Below are positions 1 to 10,808 of a stretch of DNA of 64,000 bases, one piece after another; the stretch's first letter is position 1, and the number at the start of each line of letters is the position of its first letter. This stretch comes from Incurvaria masculella (Eukaryota; Arthropoda; Insecta; Lepidoptera; Incurvariidae). Below the pieces are notes generated by a model. It was not told the origin of the DNA, searched no databases, and saw nothing but the letters and a program-made list of their open reading frames with translations. The stretch lies in the NCBI GenBank assembly GCA_946894095.1, contig OX335653.1, positions 1,307,001 to 1,371,000 on the forward strand. Direction: 5' to 3'. A program made the position numbers and the translations under genes.

Positions 1-32
1 CAACTACTTTACGAATATACTGCAAGGCTGGA

Positions 33-180
33 CCGGAAAGTATTTCTTTTACAGGGATATTTCTTTATTTAATGTGTCCTTGCTTCACGGTTGATTGCAC
101 ATACATACATGTCACATTCCTTGGAATAAGCGACGTACATGCTTAGTACGAAAAAGTATATTTACGTTTACAAGTTAATC
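33..180 (+). repeat. SINE family D tail fragment
   Basis: TGTGTCCTTGCTTCACGGTT followed by ATAAGCGACGTACATGCTTA. Bases 1-32 are the head end of the same family in the opposite orientation. Confidence 0.65.
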
Positions 181-247
181 CAGAAGACAACCACGCTCAG
201 AGCTGCTTCATATTTTTTACTTTATTAAAATTGAATATCCTACTTCC

Positions 248-470
248 TACTAATATTATAAAGGGGAAAGTTTGTAATAATGGATGGATGGATGGATGTT
301 TGTTACTCTTTCACGTAAAAACTACTGAATGGATTTTAATGAAACTTTACAACAATATAGCTTATACATCAGAATAACACATAGGCTACAATTTATAAAG
401 ATATTGTGCCCATGGGCTTTCGAACTTTCACGGGGCTGCGAAAACGATGCCGGTAGCGATACTTCACACC
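248..470 (+). repeat. Interspersed repeat with TGGA microsatellite
   Basis: CTAATATTATAAAGGGGAAA, (TGGA)4 at about 283-299, then TGTTACTCTTTCACGTAAAA and ACTGAATGGATTTTAATGAA. The matching end ACCCGAGCGGAGCCGGGTAC is at 1096-1130, so one copy may span 248-1132 with foreign DNA inside (468-960). A further piece is at 34140-34300. Confidence 0.65.
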
Positions 471-1135
471 AGGGGGAGCGGCGGAGGCGGCGGGTGAGGG
501 GGGGGAGGTACAGCTTGATATTTCCCGCAACTTTATGCCTACTTGGCATAACGCTAAGTCGCCAGAGGTGCGACCAATAGAATAAAATCCTTGAGAACCA
601 GTTACTCGATTTAGATGCGGATTGTATCTACGTCTAGTCTGATTCTACTCTAAACTTATATGCTACATAATATAACGCTTCATTACCAGAAGGGTGAGCA
701 GTGAGTGTTAAATTCTTATACCTTGCGAACCACTTACCCGATTTATGTGCGTATTTTATCAATGTATAGCATCTCTGGGAGCAGTCAGGTTCGAGATAGG
801 TTACTCTTTTCGATGTTGAAACTGGCTGTGGGTTGGAGTCCACGCAAATCTTACCTACGTTACTACTTACTTACTAGGTGCAGAAAGGTTCTGGCGGCAA
901 ATGCTTTTTTTTTAAATAGCCACCAAATGTCAACGAAGCTCTAAATGGGAATTATTGGATGTTTCTAATTAAATAATGCTATTACGGCTCGAATGATCTT
1001 GATGAAATTTGGTAGACGGATACATTGTCTTGGACCAGTTTGACCCTATTTTGGATCAGTCATGTGGGCTACATCTTATCCATGAAACAATTTAGCCGAC
1101 ACTAACCCGAGCGGAGCCGGGTACCGCAGCTAGTT

Positions 1136-3070
1136 AAAAAATAAATGCAAAAAGGTTCTTCATGTAGGATTAGCATGCGATATTACCTAGGAGTAAATTA
1201 GTAGTTGGCCTTTTCCAGTGACCGAACACCGAAGAAACGACTCGTTACCTTCACGTCTGACAGGGGAAACAAACTTTGGAGATGCGCCGTGAATATTGAG
1301 TAGCATGAAGACCTCACCCGAACTTTCTGCCCTGTGGAACGAAATTACGTTGTGTCTCTCCTCTCCGAAACGAATTATCATTTTATTGAAAATTCACTTA
1401 AGAGCATCCCCATACCTAAACATTTTGGACCAATTTTTGCGATTAAAACGAGATAGCGAGAGCCCGACGTCGCTTAGTTGGAGCGGCTCGAAATAATTCT
1501 TTCTAAATGTGACCAACCCGCATAACGCGTGAAACCGGCGTTTTTATTGTTTCGTTAAAGAAATTTGGAAAAGTTAAACATGTTCTTCGCCGAATGGGCA
1601 GATAATGTTAAGATCTTTGAAATGGTATTGAAATAAATATTAGTTATTATCAATATAAGCCGCAAACTTGAAAAATAATACATTTGAGACCTGACTTCAA
1701 ATTTTTTTTCCATGCATAAAATGTCAATTTCTGTTAAATTTTTCTTTCAGTTTTCGTAGAACGTTAGCTAGAATTATACAGGTTTTTTTTTCATGTTCTC
1801 ATTCCTTAGAGATCAGGAAATTGACGCAATTAAACGATCCGAATTGGCTAGTATAACCATCTTAACAAAACATATGAATTAATTCATTACAGGAGGAGGG
1901 ACTGTAGGTGAATTCCAAATTATGGGTATACAGCCGGTGGCGAAATTGGTAGACGCAATACCCGCGAATGGTATGTTTTTCTGGTTCGGGTCCAGCCTTG
2001 CAGTATATTCGTAAAGTAGTTATTTTTACTGGCCTCTTTCTTCAATTAATGTATCCTTGCTTCACGGTAGATTATACATACATACATGTCACATTCCTAA
2101 CGAAAAATAATTTGAACAACATTAACAACATTAACTGCAAGGTTAAAATAAACTGTTCCTGGACCTACAGTTTTACATGGATTCCGAACTCATTTCTTTG
2201 TTTCCTTGATCGTTTTTAACGATTTATTGAAAAGTACCTTTTGGTATGGCATTAATTGCCAATATCAAACGTGTATTTTTTTACAAATAGTTTAAATCAT
2301 TGATCGGACGAAGTTGTAAGGACCCGGCTTAATTCATTACAAAACCGTTACAAACATGAATATTGCTTGGGGTCACTACAGCACTCCACCGGTTTGATAG
2401 TAATTAGTCAAATTAGAAGGGGTCTGGTTGGGGTGAGGGGCGCAGGGGGGATTTCAGAAGCCCGTATATAAACTCCAATACATGACAAAACCATTGGATT
2501 TTGTGTTTCGTACATAATTTCGATATGTTCTGAAATAAGATATATATATATTTTTATTCTGGCCAGTATAAGGAACAAATATGTATGCTCTAAAAAGAAA
2601 AAAAAACTTTAGGTTATTAAACATTTTACAATTTATGTAAATCATATGAAAGCTTGTCGAGATCTTAACCTGTACAAATGTAATTGTTGTGAAAAAAATA
2701 CATTTTTTTTTAATTACTTCATGTTTATTTGTGCAGACAAATCTCGAGCTTTTGTATCATAAATTATATTGTATAAGTAGACAAATTCAAATTAACCTAC
2801 CTACCTTACCTATGTTGTACATATTTCCAACAACCGTTTCGAGGATTTTGGTATCGAAATGATTGCTAACGCTGTAGAAAAATATAAAAAAAATACATAA
2901 TTATGTCTCTTTACTGTTTAGAAAAAAATGGAAGGAAAGTTTACGAGGGATTGAGAGATAATTTCATTCAGATTATTAAGTTTAATATAAATGAGAGTTG
3001 ATTGGACGACAATTTTAATACATTTTTAATTCTAGAAAACACTGCGACAGTCAGCTTGACGGGTCGCCTT
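1136..3070. other. No gene recognised, apart from SINE at 1932-2095
   Basis: AT-rich sequence with homopolymer runs. No splice-framed coding block or repeat recognised outside the SINE. Confidence 0.6.
1932..2095 (+). repeat. SINE family D with tRNA-Leu-like head
   Basis: GCCGGTGGCGAAATTGGTAG begins a head with a perfect A box (TGGCGAAATTGG) and a one-mismatch B box (GGTTCGGGTCC). The tail has TGTATCCTTGCTTCACGG and CATACATACATGTCACATTC. Confidence 0.75.
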
Positions 3071-3274
3071 CATAAAGTCCAAAAAGCATAAGGTCCAAAA
3101 CCCAGAACATCCAAAAGTATGTATTTTTGCATATATTTATAAATGCAAATATTATAATCTAACCTAACCTAACCTAACCTAACCTAACCTAACCTAACCT
3201 AATTGAAAAAGTTCCGTATTCATTAGTGTTTTGGACCGTATGGGTTTTGGACCTTGTGCTTTTTGGACTTTATG
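3071..3274. repeat. Inverted-repeat element containing a telomere-like CCTAA array
   Basis: Left arm CATAAAGTCCAAAAAGCATA and AGGTCCAAAACCC; right arm GGGTTTTGGACCTTGTGCTT and TTTGGACTTTATG. Arms of about 35-45 bp enclose about nine CCTAA units at 3159-3203. Confidence 0.85.
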
Positions 3275-3398
3275 ATGCGTCCCCAGCTTGACAACGGGAG
3301 TATAATTTTTGGATTAATCTTAGTACATAACTATAAGTTAGAATGATATAGGGTGATATTTACGTCAGTAAGTAGTAATGTATGAACTTTCCTTTTTA

Positions 3399-3690
3399 GG
3401 GTTCCGTACCCAAAGGGTGAAAACGGAACCCTATTACTAAGCCTCCGCTGTCCATCCGTCCGTCCGTCTGTCACAGGGCTGTATCTCATGAACCGTAATA
3501 GGTAGGCAGCTGAAATTTTCACAGAGTGTGTATTTATTTTGCCGCTATTACAACAAATAGGTAAAATTAAAAATATACAAAATTCAAAGGGGGACCCATA
3601 CAAAAAACCTTTTTTTTTGTGTTTAATCATGTACGGAATCATGTACCTTCGTGTGTGAGTCCGACTCGCACTTAGCCGGTTTTTTTTATA
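3399..3690 (+). repeat. GTCC-microsatellite interspersed repeat
   Basis: Begins AGGGTTCCGTACCCAAAGGG, carries a short GTCC run, then CACAGGGCTGTATCTCATGA, and ends CGCACTTAGCCGGTTTTTTT. No coding frame. Confidence 0.85.
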
Positions 3691-5504
3691 TTAAGGAATT
3701 TATTCTTTTTGCTTCACATTATCACATTATTGCCAACCCTACACACCACGCCGGAGTTGCGTGACTTATGCTGCCCACGCAATATGAGCGTTGTCTGCAC
3801 GTCGATTGGTTCATATTAGCTTGAACGCGAGCAGTCCATCACCAACCTCGCCTCGTGCGTACTAAAAATGCTCTTGAGACAAGGGCATAGAGTACACGCG
3901 CGAGCTTTAGAGCCACATTTAAGTTTGGCGCCAACTGTAGACAGCGTTGTGTCGGCAAATCACAACAGTTTTGTATAAATTATAAAGTATTTTCTTAGGG
4001 AGTTTATTTTTCAGGCACTAGTCATTCGGTGATAACAGTTGAGGAGGCTAGAAGCAATAAGAGACAAATACGTTTGAATGTATTTTTCCGAAATAAATAA
4101 AAACTGTTTCAGTGAAAGGCCTTAATGTGTTATTAATTTTCGTAAAGTCATTATTAAAGATCTTTTAAAAAGTTTTATATTAATGAAACTTTCATGAAAA
4201 TTTTAAATTCGAAATTATACATACTCTCTATTAGTACCTTGCGATTTTAAAAGTATTAAAAGATGTGTTCACCTATTAAGAATACTATTGCATTCAACGT
4301 TTTCGTTTCAAATTGCTTAGCCTTAGTTCGGCTAAGGTCTGAAATTGTGGATATGTGTCTTCTGCCAAGTAAGCAGCTTTTGAAACTAAAAATGCATTGG
4401 ATATGGCGACTTTTTGCGAGTTATAAACGCGATAATCGATGTAATCCAATCAAAACGGATTTGTCCCTTTTTGTGCCCAGCCTCCTCAATTACAAAATTA
4501 ACACATAATCTGCCTTGCTAATAAACATTTGTACCATCGCTATTACTCCAGTACTTTCAGCTAGAACTACCGGACAGGGAGCCATACCGGAGTTATAACG
4601 ATGGTATAATTGTAAGGCAGTGTGTGAACATTTTTTTGTTGTGTGCGAGTACATCGCATCGATTGAACCAGCTCTAACCGGATTAAGTCTGGGGATGAAG
4701 AAGAAAAATCCCCAGTTATATCGAAGGGGTAGGCAGGAGGCGCGTGTCCGCTCAAAGGGTGAGCGAGGCGACGGCGCAACCAAGAGGGCGAAATAATTTA
4801 ACAAGCTCACGTAGAGCGCTTTACAATAAAATGTCTTACAGGTAGCCACCACTTCAGTGGTCTCACCGCTTTAACTTAGTTTTTATATAGATATATATTT
4901 ATTTTTATTGCCGAAAATAATCATGTAATTAAATTCTACATTGAGAAATTTTAGCAGGCGCATTGCCTGCTAAAATTGATGATTTGGAGAAACTTTAGAG
5001 TCTCGTCGCAAGAAGCGACCAAATGGTCTGGCTCTAGTGTCACACGGATTTTGTCCCGACAACTATTCGCTGAATACGTCATATTTTATGAGAAAAAGCT
5101 AGAGCAAATATTGAATGAAATTTCAAAATGATCATATTTACTTAATTTATTTATAAACTCCTTAATACAAACATTTAAAGGGCGAGCTTATCGCTAAAAA
5201 GCAATATCTTACAACTAACCCTACCAAAAAAGAAAATTGTATAGAGTAGTCTAGAATATAGCAATCAATAATTGACTTTATTTTTAGTTTATTTTTGTAT
5301 TTACAACTTTTATTTTATGCTGTTAATTTTTTTAATAAAATAAAATAAAAAACTATTAGAAATAAAAAAATCTAATATTTTATTTCTTGACTATTTGAAA
5401 AATACTTGTTAACAAAAAATCATAGACACACGCAATTTATTTCATGTCCAGCAGTGACGGGACCCACGGCACACGAACACGTTCTCACTTGGCCGTTTTT
5501 ATGG
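3691..5504. other. No gene recognised
   Basis: Contains a moderately GC-rich stretch at 3730-3970 and a frame of 120 codons on the minus strand at 4490-4852 with no recognisable domain. Only the hairpin at 4947 was identified. Confidence 0.55.
4947..4977. repeat. Perfect short hairpin
   Basis: AATTTTAGCAGGC and its exact reverse complement GCCTGCTAAAATT separated by five bases. Confidence 0.8.
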
Positions 5505-5787
5505 TTCCGTACCCAAAGGGTAAAAACCCTATTACTAAGCCTCCGCTGCCCGTCCGTCCGTCCGTCCGGCCGTCCGTCTGTCACAGGGCTTTATCTCATC
5601 AACCTTAATAGCTAGGCAGCTGAAATGTTCACACATAGTGTATTTATTTTGTAAATAGGTGAAATAAAAAAGAATAAAAATTAAAGGGGCCCCCCATACA
5701 AAAAACGTTCCTTTTTTGTGTTAAATCTTGTACGATGGTACGGAATCCTTCGTGTGCGAGTCCGACTCTCACTTGGCCGGTTTTTTC
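5505..5787 (+). repeat. GTCC-microsatellite interspersed repeat
   Basis: Copy with CCGTCCGTCCGTCCGGCCGT at its core and the usual CACTTGGCCGGTTTTTTC end. Confidence 0.85.
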
Positions 5788-5988
5788 ATATTTAACGTGA
5801 TAATAAATGTGGTATTAAGATATAATTTGACAACTCCTTTGAGGCATTTGTAATTTTAGTATCTTTATTAATATTGTACAGTAAATTTCCTTGCAATAAT
5901 AAATCTATTCATTCCTTGTTTGAATCATCCATCAGCTAGAACGCTTCCTGCATTATCTATAATTGTTCAAATAAATGATCGCATAAGG

Positions 5989-6051
5989 CTGGACAATTTT
6001 GAGGAGTTGCTGGCAATAGAATTGTGCCAGCAACTCCTCAAAATTATCCAG
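5989..6051. repeat. 27-bp near-perfect hairpin
   Basis: CTGGACAATTTTGAGGAGTT GCTGGCA on the left and its reverse complement ending ATTATCCAG on the right, one mismatch, nine-base loop. Possible small-RNA hairpin or foldback scrap. Confidence 0.8.
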
Positions 6052-6194
6052 TAATTCGGCTCAAATATGCGTAACGTACTTTAACGTGGCACGAAATGCA
6101 ACTAAACGTTACATCGAATCACTCATCTGTTCACCCGAAAAGTTTATTCACCATGATAACAACTCGGTTCTTTTTAAAAAAAATAGTATGCAGT

Positions 6195-6358
6195 ATTCAC
6201 ACACGACGCGAGTGTGTCCGAGTTTCCGGGCGGGCGGGCGGCGGAGGCGCGGTAGGGCGGCGTTGCCATGGCGACGGGCAGGTGCGAGCGGAACTTCCCG
6301 CGAGCCCGAAACGAGATCGATTTTCCGCCGGCGCTCGGTCGGGCTCGCGTCCGACTAA
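6195..6358. other. GC/CpG-rich island with an X-box-like palindrome
   Basis: About 160 bp of G+C-rich DNA in an AT-rich setting. GTTGCCATGGCGAC at 6262-6275 fits the RFX X-box pattern RYYNYYWWRRNRAC. Could be a promoter or first-exon region, or the remnant of a GC-rich repeat; nothing decides between them. Confidence 0.35.
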
Positions 6359-6428
6359 AGAATTAATACAGTTATTTCCATTTGACGCAGGACCTATACA
6401 AACAAACGAATGATATATATTTTTTTTT

Positions 6429-6828
6429 ATGCGACCTGACATGGATGACTAATACCACACAACTACCGTTATGATATTAGCCCAATACACCACATTCCCG
6501 AAGGAATTAGGTTCCATGCCAGGATCATCCCTTGATGAGCACGGCTACATTGAACTGGATGGAAAACGCCGACAATTTTTCATTGCCGCTTCGACCGTCT
6601 TTTCATCCAAGGCGATGGTACCAACCCGGGCGGGCTTAAACCCTACCACCTAGTAGGGGAAGGGGATCTACAGTTTTAAATGGATTCCGAACCATGGAGC
6701 AGCTCGCATTCGTGACGAAATGCACTTATCGAACTCGGAAAGAGAAAGACATTGGTGCATGTCGGAATTGAACCCAGACCTCTGGTACGCTAGGCCAGTC
6801 CCCGCGCCACTAGGCTACGAGCCGCTCA
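6429..6828 (-). repeat. tRNA-headed SINE (family C), full length
   Basis: Reverse copy: tail TATGCGACCTGACATGG at left, head TAGGCTACGAGCCGCTC at right. Confidence 0.85.
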
Positions 6829-6867
6829 AGCTATATTGAGTAGCTCGAAGTTCAGGAGCACGTAAAA

Positions 6868-7087
6868 TGGAAGTCCCTTCTCTTTCTAGGCGGTTGGTTT
6901 AACCCGCCCAGGTTGGTACCGTCGCATTGGACGAAGGGATAGTAGAAACGTCAATGAAAAAAAATACCGTGATTTCCAAAGGATTTTTCCATCCAGTTAA
7001 ATGTAGCCGTGCTTATAAAGGGAAGGTCCTGGCATGGAACCTAATTCTTTCGGTGCGTTGAGCTAATATTATGACGGAGGTTGTGGT
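6868..7087 (+). repeat. SINE family C, headless piece
   Basis: Body portion only (GGTTGGTACCGTCGCATTGG onward), in opposite orientation to and beside the copy at 6429-6828, making an inverted pair. Confidence 0.75.
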
Positions 7088-9115
7088 AAATACATTTTCA
7101 GTTTAAATTACTTAAATCTACAAGGTACTAGCTACTACTTTACTTGGAAATTTTAGAATGTTTGGACTCTATTTCCTATAAGACAGCCTGAGGGCTAATG
7201 TGTGGAAAATCTTGTAAATTATTTGCAAATTAATTTTTTAATAAACTATTTCTATTATATTCTATCTAGAATGACCAGTTGACCACCTTATGAGTTACTT
7301 GTTGTATTTTTTTATCACTAATTGATTTATACAGGACTTGAATAATCATATCACCTCTCTATTTATCGTTACTACATTATATTTCACCATGATTATATTG
7401 TTTAACTAAAACATATGTATGTACATTCTTAGTTCATGCATCGACAAACAAGTGTATGCAGCAACACTGTAACAAATCGAGACTGAAGATTAAAGGCTGT
7501 AGTAATGACTGAAATGAAACGATGTTATTATAGTCGGTGTACTTATATCACACGATCTCTCCCTGCTCCCAGGGGCCGTGATGTTATGTCGTAATTACTC
7601 AGCAGCGTCGCTCCGTCCGGAGATAACGGAACCCTAATTCATGCTTCCCCCCCTCCTCGGTGAAATAGGAACAGGCGAGATAGGACATTAGGAAAAGCGC
7701 GCCCGTATTTACCCGCATGGTGTGGCTAACACATCGAGTAAGGAAAGACCGGAGTGGCGAGGGAAACTCATACGTGTAGCTGTAGCGTAACCACGATTTA
7801 GTGATAAGGCACTCACTGAAAAAAATATCGGTGAATCTAACTGTAAATAACCGTCTTGCAACGTTAACATAGGGCCAACAAAGTAAATCGGTTACTCTAA
7901 CTCAGTGAAAACAACTATGAAACAACTTACTTATGAAAACATTAAGCCCGCGGTCGCACGAAGAGACGGACGAGATAATCAATGTTCAAACACGTCACTT
8001 TTAGTGATCCGCATAGAGTTCCTTCCATACTGTCCACACAAAGTGACGTGTTTGATCAGACGTTGACGTTGATTTTGATTTTTTGTCCTTTCGTGCACTC
8101 GGCCCTAAATGTTACTGTATCTTTTAATATTTTTTTTAACTGTGTGTAATAACTGTTTCCTTTACTGTTTCTCTAACTGTGTGAAAACTGTTTCTAGCTT
8201 TAGTGTTTTTTTCTATTCTATCTTACATCTTATATTCAGTGAAAAGTTACTGTCCAATCTGATAAAATTCCTGTACGTCTTGAAACTACACAGTTGCAAG
8301 CCTAATTTGTAGTCAGCCGTAATTTTCAATCAGTTAAGATAACCGCTTTCTTACTAGAAGCACGAAAAAAAATTTCTCGGATGTGTGAAATAGTGAATGT
8401 TACAAAATAAAAAAAAAATAATACCGAATTCGATTAGTGAAAATGAAAACAAGGATTTTTCACTTCAATTATAAATTTGTGAACGGCAATTCTAGATATT
8501 TATAACTACGGTTTGAAGGAGGTTGTGTGACCAGGAAATATGTTTTCATCTTTTCTCTCATTTTGGTCAAACAAACGAATACGTCACAAACTAATTGATC
8601 CGCGTATGCGATTAACTCGCCAGAGAAGAACCTGCAATAAATATAATCTGGTTTTGAAATAACGTCTCGGTCAACATGGTTTTAATACTTATAATGAAGT
8701 ATATGATAAGTGGCCAATAATTTATTTATAATGCAACAGTGTTTATACAAATGGAAAATGTACAAAGAGAATTGATAGGTTTTTTTTAATTGTATTAATT
8801 TTTTAATGTTCAAAGCCACATTACCATCAAATATGTCAGATGAAAATACGACAACGTCGTATAATTGTCAATTTTCTGTTTATCGATGAACGCCAGAAAT
8901 CCGAATATCTAATTTCCGGAATCATATTGTTTCTGAGGACCCACAGACTTCTCTTCCGATCCTGGATGTCAAATCCTATATTTAAATACTGTTTTGTATA
9001 TTATTACGAAAAGGAGCCTAGACTCTTTCATGACCAATATTTAGATCTCGGTAATTAATAATAATGTGAGTTTTTTGAAGAATATTTAAAGTTGCCAAGT
9101 TTGAGTCGGCCTCGC
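7088..9115. other. No gene recognised
   Basis: Mixed sequence, GC-richer at 7550-7790, AT-rich after 8100. No motif, domain or repeat identified. Confidence 0.55.
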
Positions 9116-9352
9116 TCTCGAAGGGTTCCGTACCATCGTACAAGTTTTAACACAAGAAAATGATGTTTTTTTGTAAAATCAAAAATATCTTTTTTTTTTA
9201 CCTATTTCTAGTTATAGCGGAAAAATAAATACAAACTGTGAAAATGTCAGCTGCCTACCTATTACGGTTCATGAGATGCGGCCCTGTGACGGACGGACGG
9301 ACGGACAGCGGAGGCTTAGCTCCGTTGCCACCCTTTGGCTACGGAACCCTGA
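9116..9352 (-). repeat. GTCC-microsatellite interspersed repeat
   Basis: Reverse copy: CGAAGGGTTCCGTACCATCG on the left, (GGAC)n in the middle, ACGGAACCCTGAAA on the right. Confidence 0.83.
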
Positions 9353-9679
9353 AAATTCTGTCGAAACTTACCATAATCTAGGGTTCAGCATGTTTTCTTT
9401 TATTTGAAGCCGCCCAGGGTATTGCGCGGGGGTGGTTCACTCCTGGGGCGGGCTAATCAATTAATTTCCGCATCAGAACTCCAAGCAACTGGAGATAACG
9501 AGATCAAAACCCTCGCTTTGCAAATAAGACAGGCCTTCCGTCAGCAAATAGGAAATTTGAAAATCTTTATTTCCAACAGTTCGCATTTAAGGCTGCACTT
9601 AGGGCTTGGTCAAAATTTTTGGATCATTCAAGTTTTCAACTGTTTTTCTGTGCATCTAAAATTTAATTTAAGCCTTATC

Positions 9680-9842
9680 CTAGCTTAGTGGCGCAGGGAC
9701 TAAGCTGGCATGCTCGAGGTCTGAGTTCAAATCCCCGCCCGTTCATTCAAGACTTTCTTTCTCTTTCTAAGTTGGATGAGTGCATTTGCGTCACAAATGC
9801 GAGCTGCTCCATGGTTATAAATATACAGTAAAAGTGTAGGCC
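9680..9842 (+). repeat. SINE family C head fragment
   Basis: tRNA-like head TCCTAGCTTAGTGGCGCAGG, B box GAGTTCAAATCC, then TCTTTCTCTTTCTAAGTTGG. Confidence 0.75.
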
Positions 9843-10125
9843 CCAACACAAACAGCAGGGCCGACTGCACGAAAGGATATTAACGTAAAATCAAAGCACA
9901 ATTCACAAAAGTAGATAGTTAAGTTGATTACGAATTATAGCACCTAATCATAATCACTCCCGACCCATCGATTAGCGTTAGTTACGATTAAATAATATTT
10001 CGAAGTGTCAAAGATCACTATTTTTGCATATTTTAGGTTCATATTGTCAGCCTCGGTGTTGGGTTCTGGATGGGTGACCATTTTCGACCGGTTCTGATTC
10101 CACCTAAAAGTATAGGTCTTCTTTC

Positions 10126-10173
10126 TTACTTACTAGGTGGTAGGGTTAATCCTGCCTAGGCTGGTAACATCGC
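10126..10173 (+). repeat. SINE family C, left part split by the BEL/Pao insertion
   Basis: CTTACTAGGTGGTAGGGTTA to GGTAACATCGC. The sequence continues at 17087 with ATCGCATTGAATGG, so the retrotransposon landed in this SINE. Confidence 0.85.
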
Positions 10174-10399
10174 TGGACGATTCGGGAGATGCGGGCGGAT
10201 AAAATAAAATGCTTCTTGACTTTAACGGAGCGGTTATAATTGATAGATAGGCACACACACGGGCACGGTAGAAAAACAAGTGACAGAACATTCGGCGCTG
10301 CCAATGCAGCGCGCGCGCATAAGACACTGCGCATGCGTATACAGGATGACAACCTAACAAAACAAAATAAGCTTGCCATTGTGCAGGCAAGATTATCCA
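10174..10399 (-). repeat. 3' LTR of BEL/Pao element
   Basis: 226 bp, preceded on the + strand by ATCGC at 10169-10173. In element orientation a purine-rich AAGGTGGCAGTA lies just before it (10400-10411), a likely polypurine tract. Confidence 0.95.
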
Positions 10400-10808
10400 T
10401 ACTGCCACCTTGAAATTGAGAATTTCAATAGCTGACTAATTCAGAACAAACAACACTATTTTGAACTGACATAAACCTTACTTCTAATGCTTCGAGCAAA
10501 AAACACATTAAACACGTTACAATAACATTTATAATGAAAACAGCAACATCATTGGCACAAACTGACATTACAGGATACGTGACAGGTGTGCTCACGAGTA
10601 GAAATAGCTATAATAATAGAAACAAAAACAAGACCTACGCCTTTCAATTCCCTTAGGCTTAGTATAAATGTATGCTGCCTAATATCTAATACTCTATTTA
10701 GTTACTTAATACAACAAAAAACCCAACAGTATATTTACCAATATTATAATCTAACTGCGTCCTTACGCATGTGCACTTATTAGCAATAATTAAACTTAAA
10801 AAATACCA

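Noticed and set aside
4490..4852. 120-codon minus-strand frame as a gene
   Set aside because: No domain, no splice context, low complexity in parts; probably chance.
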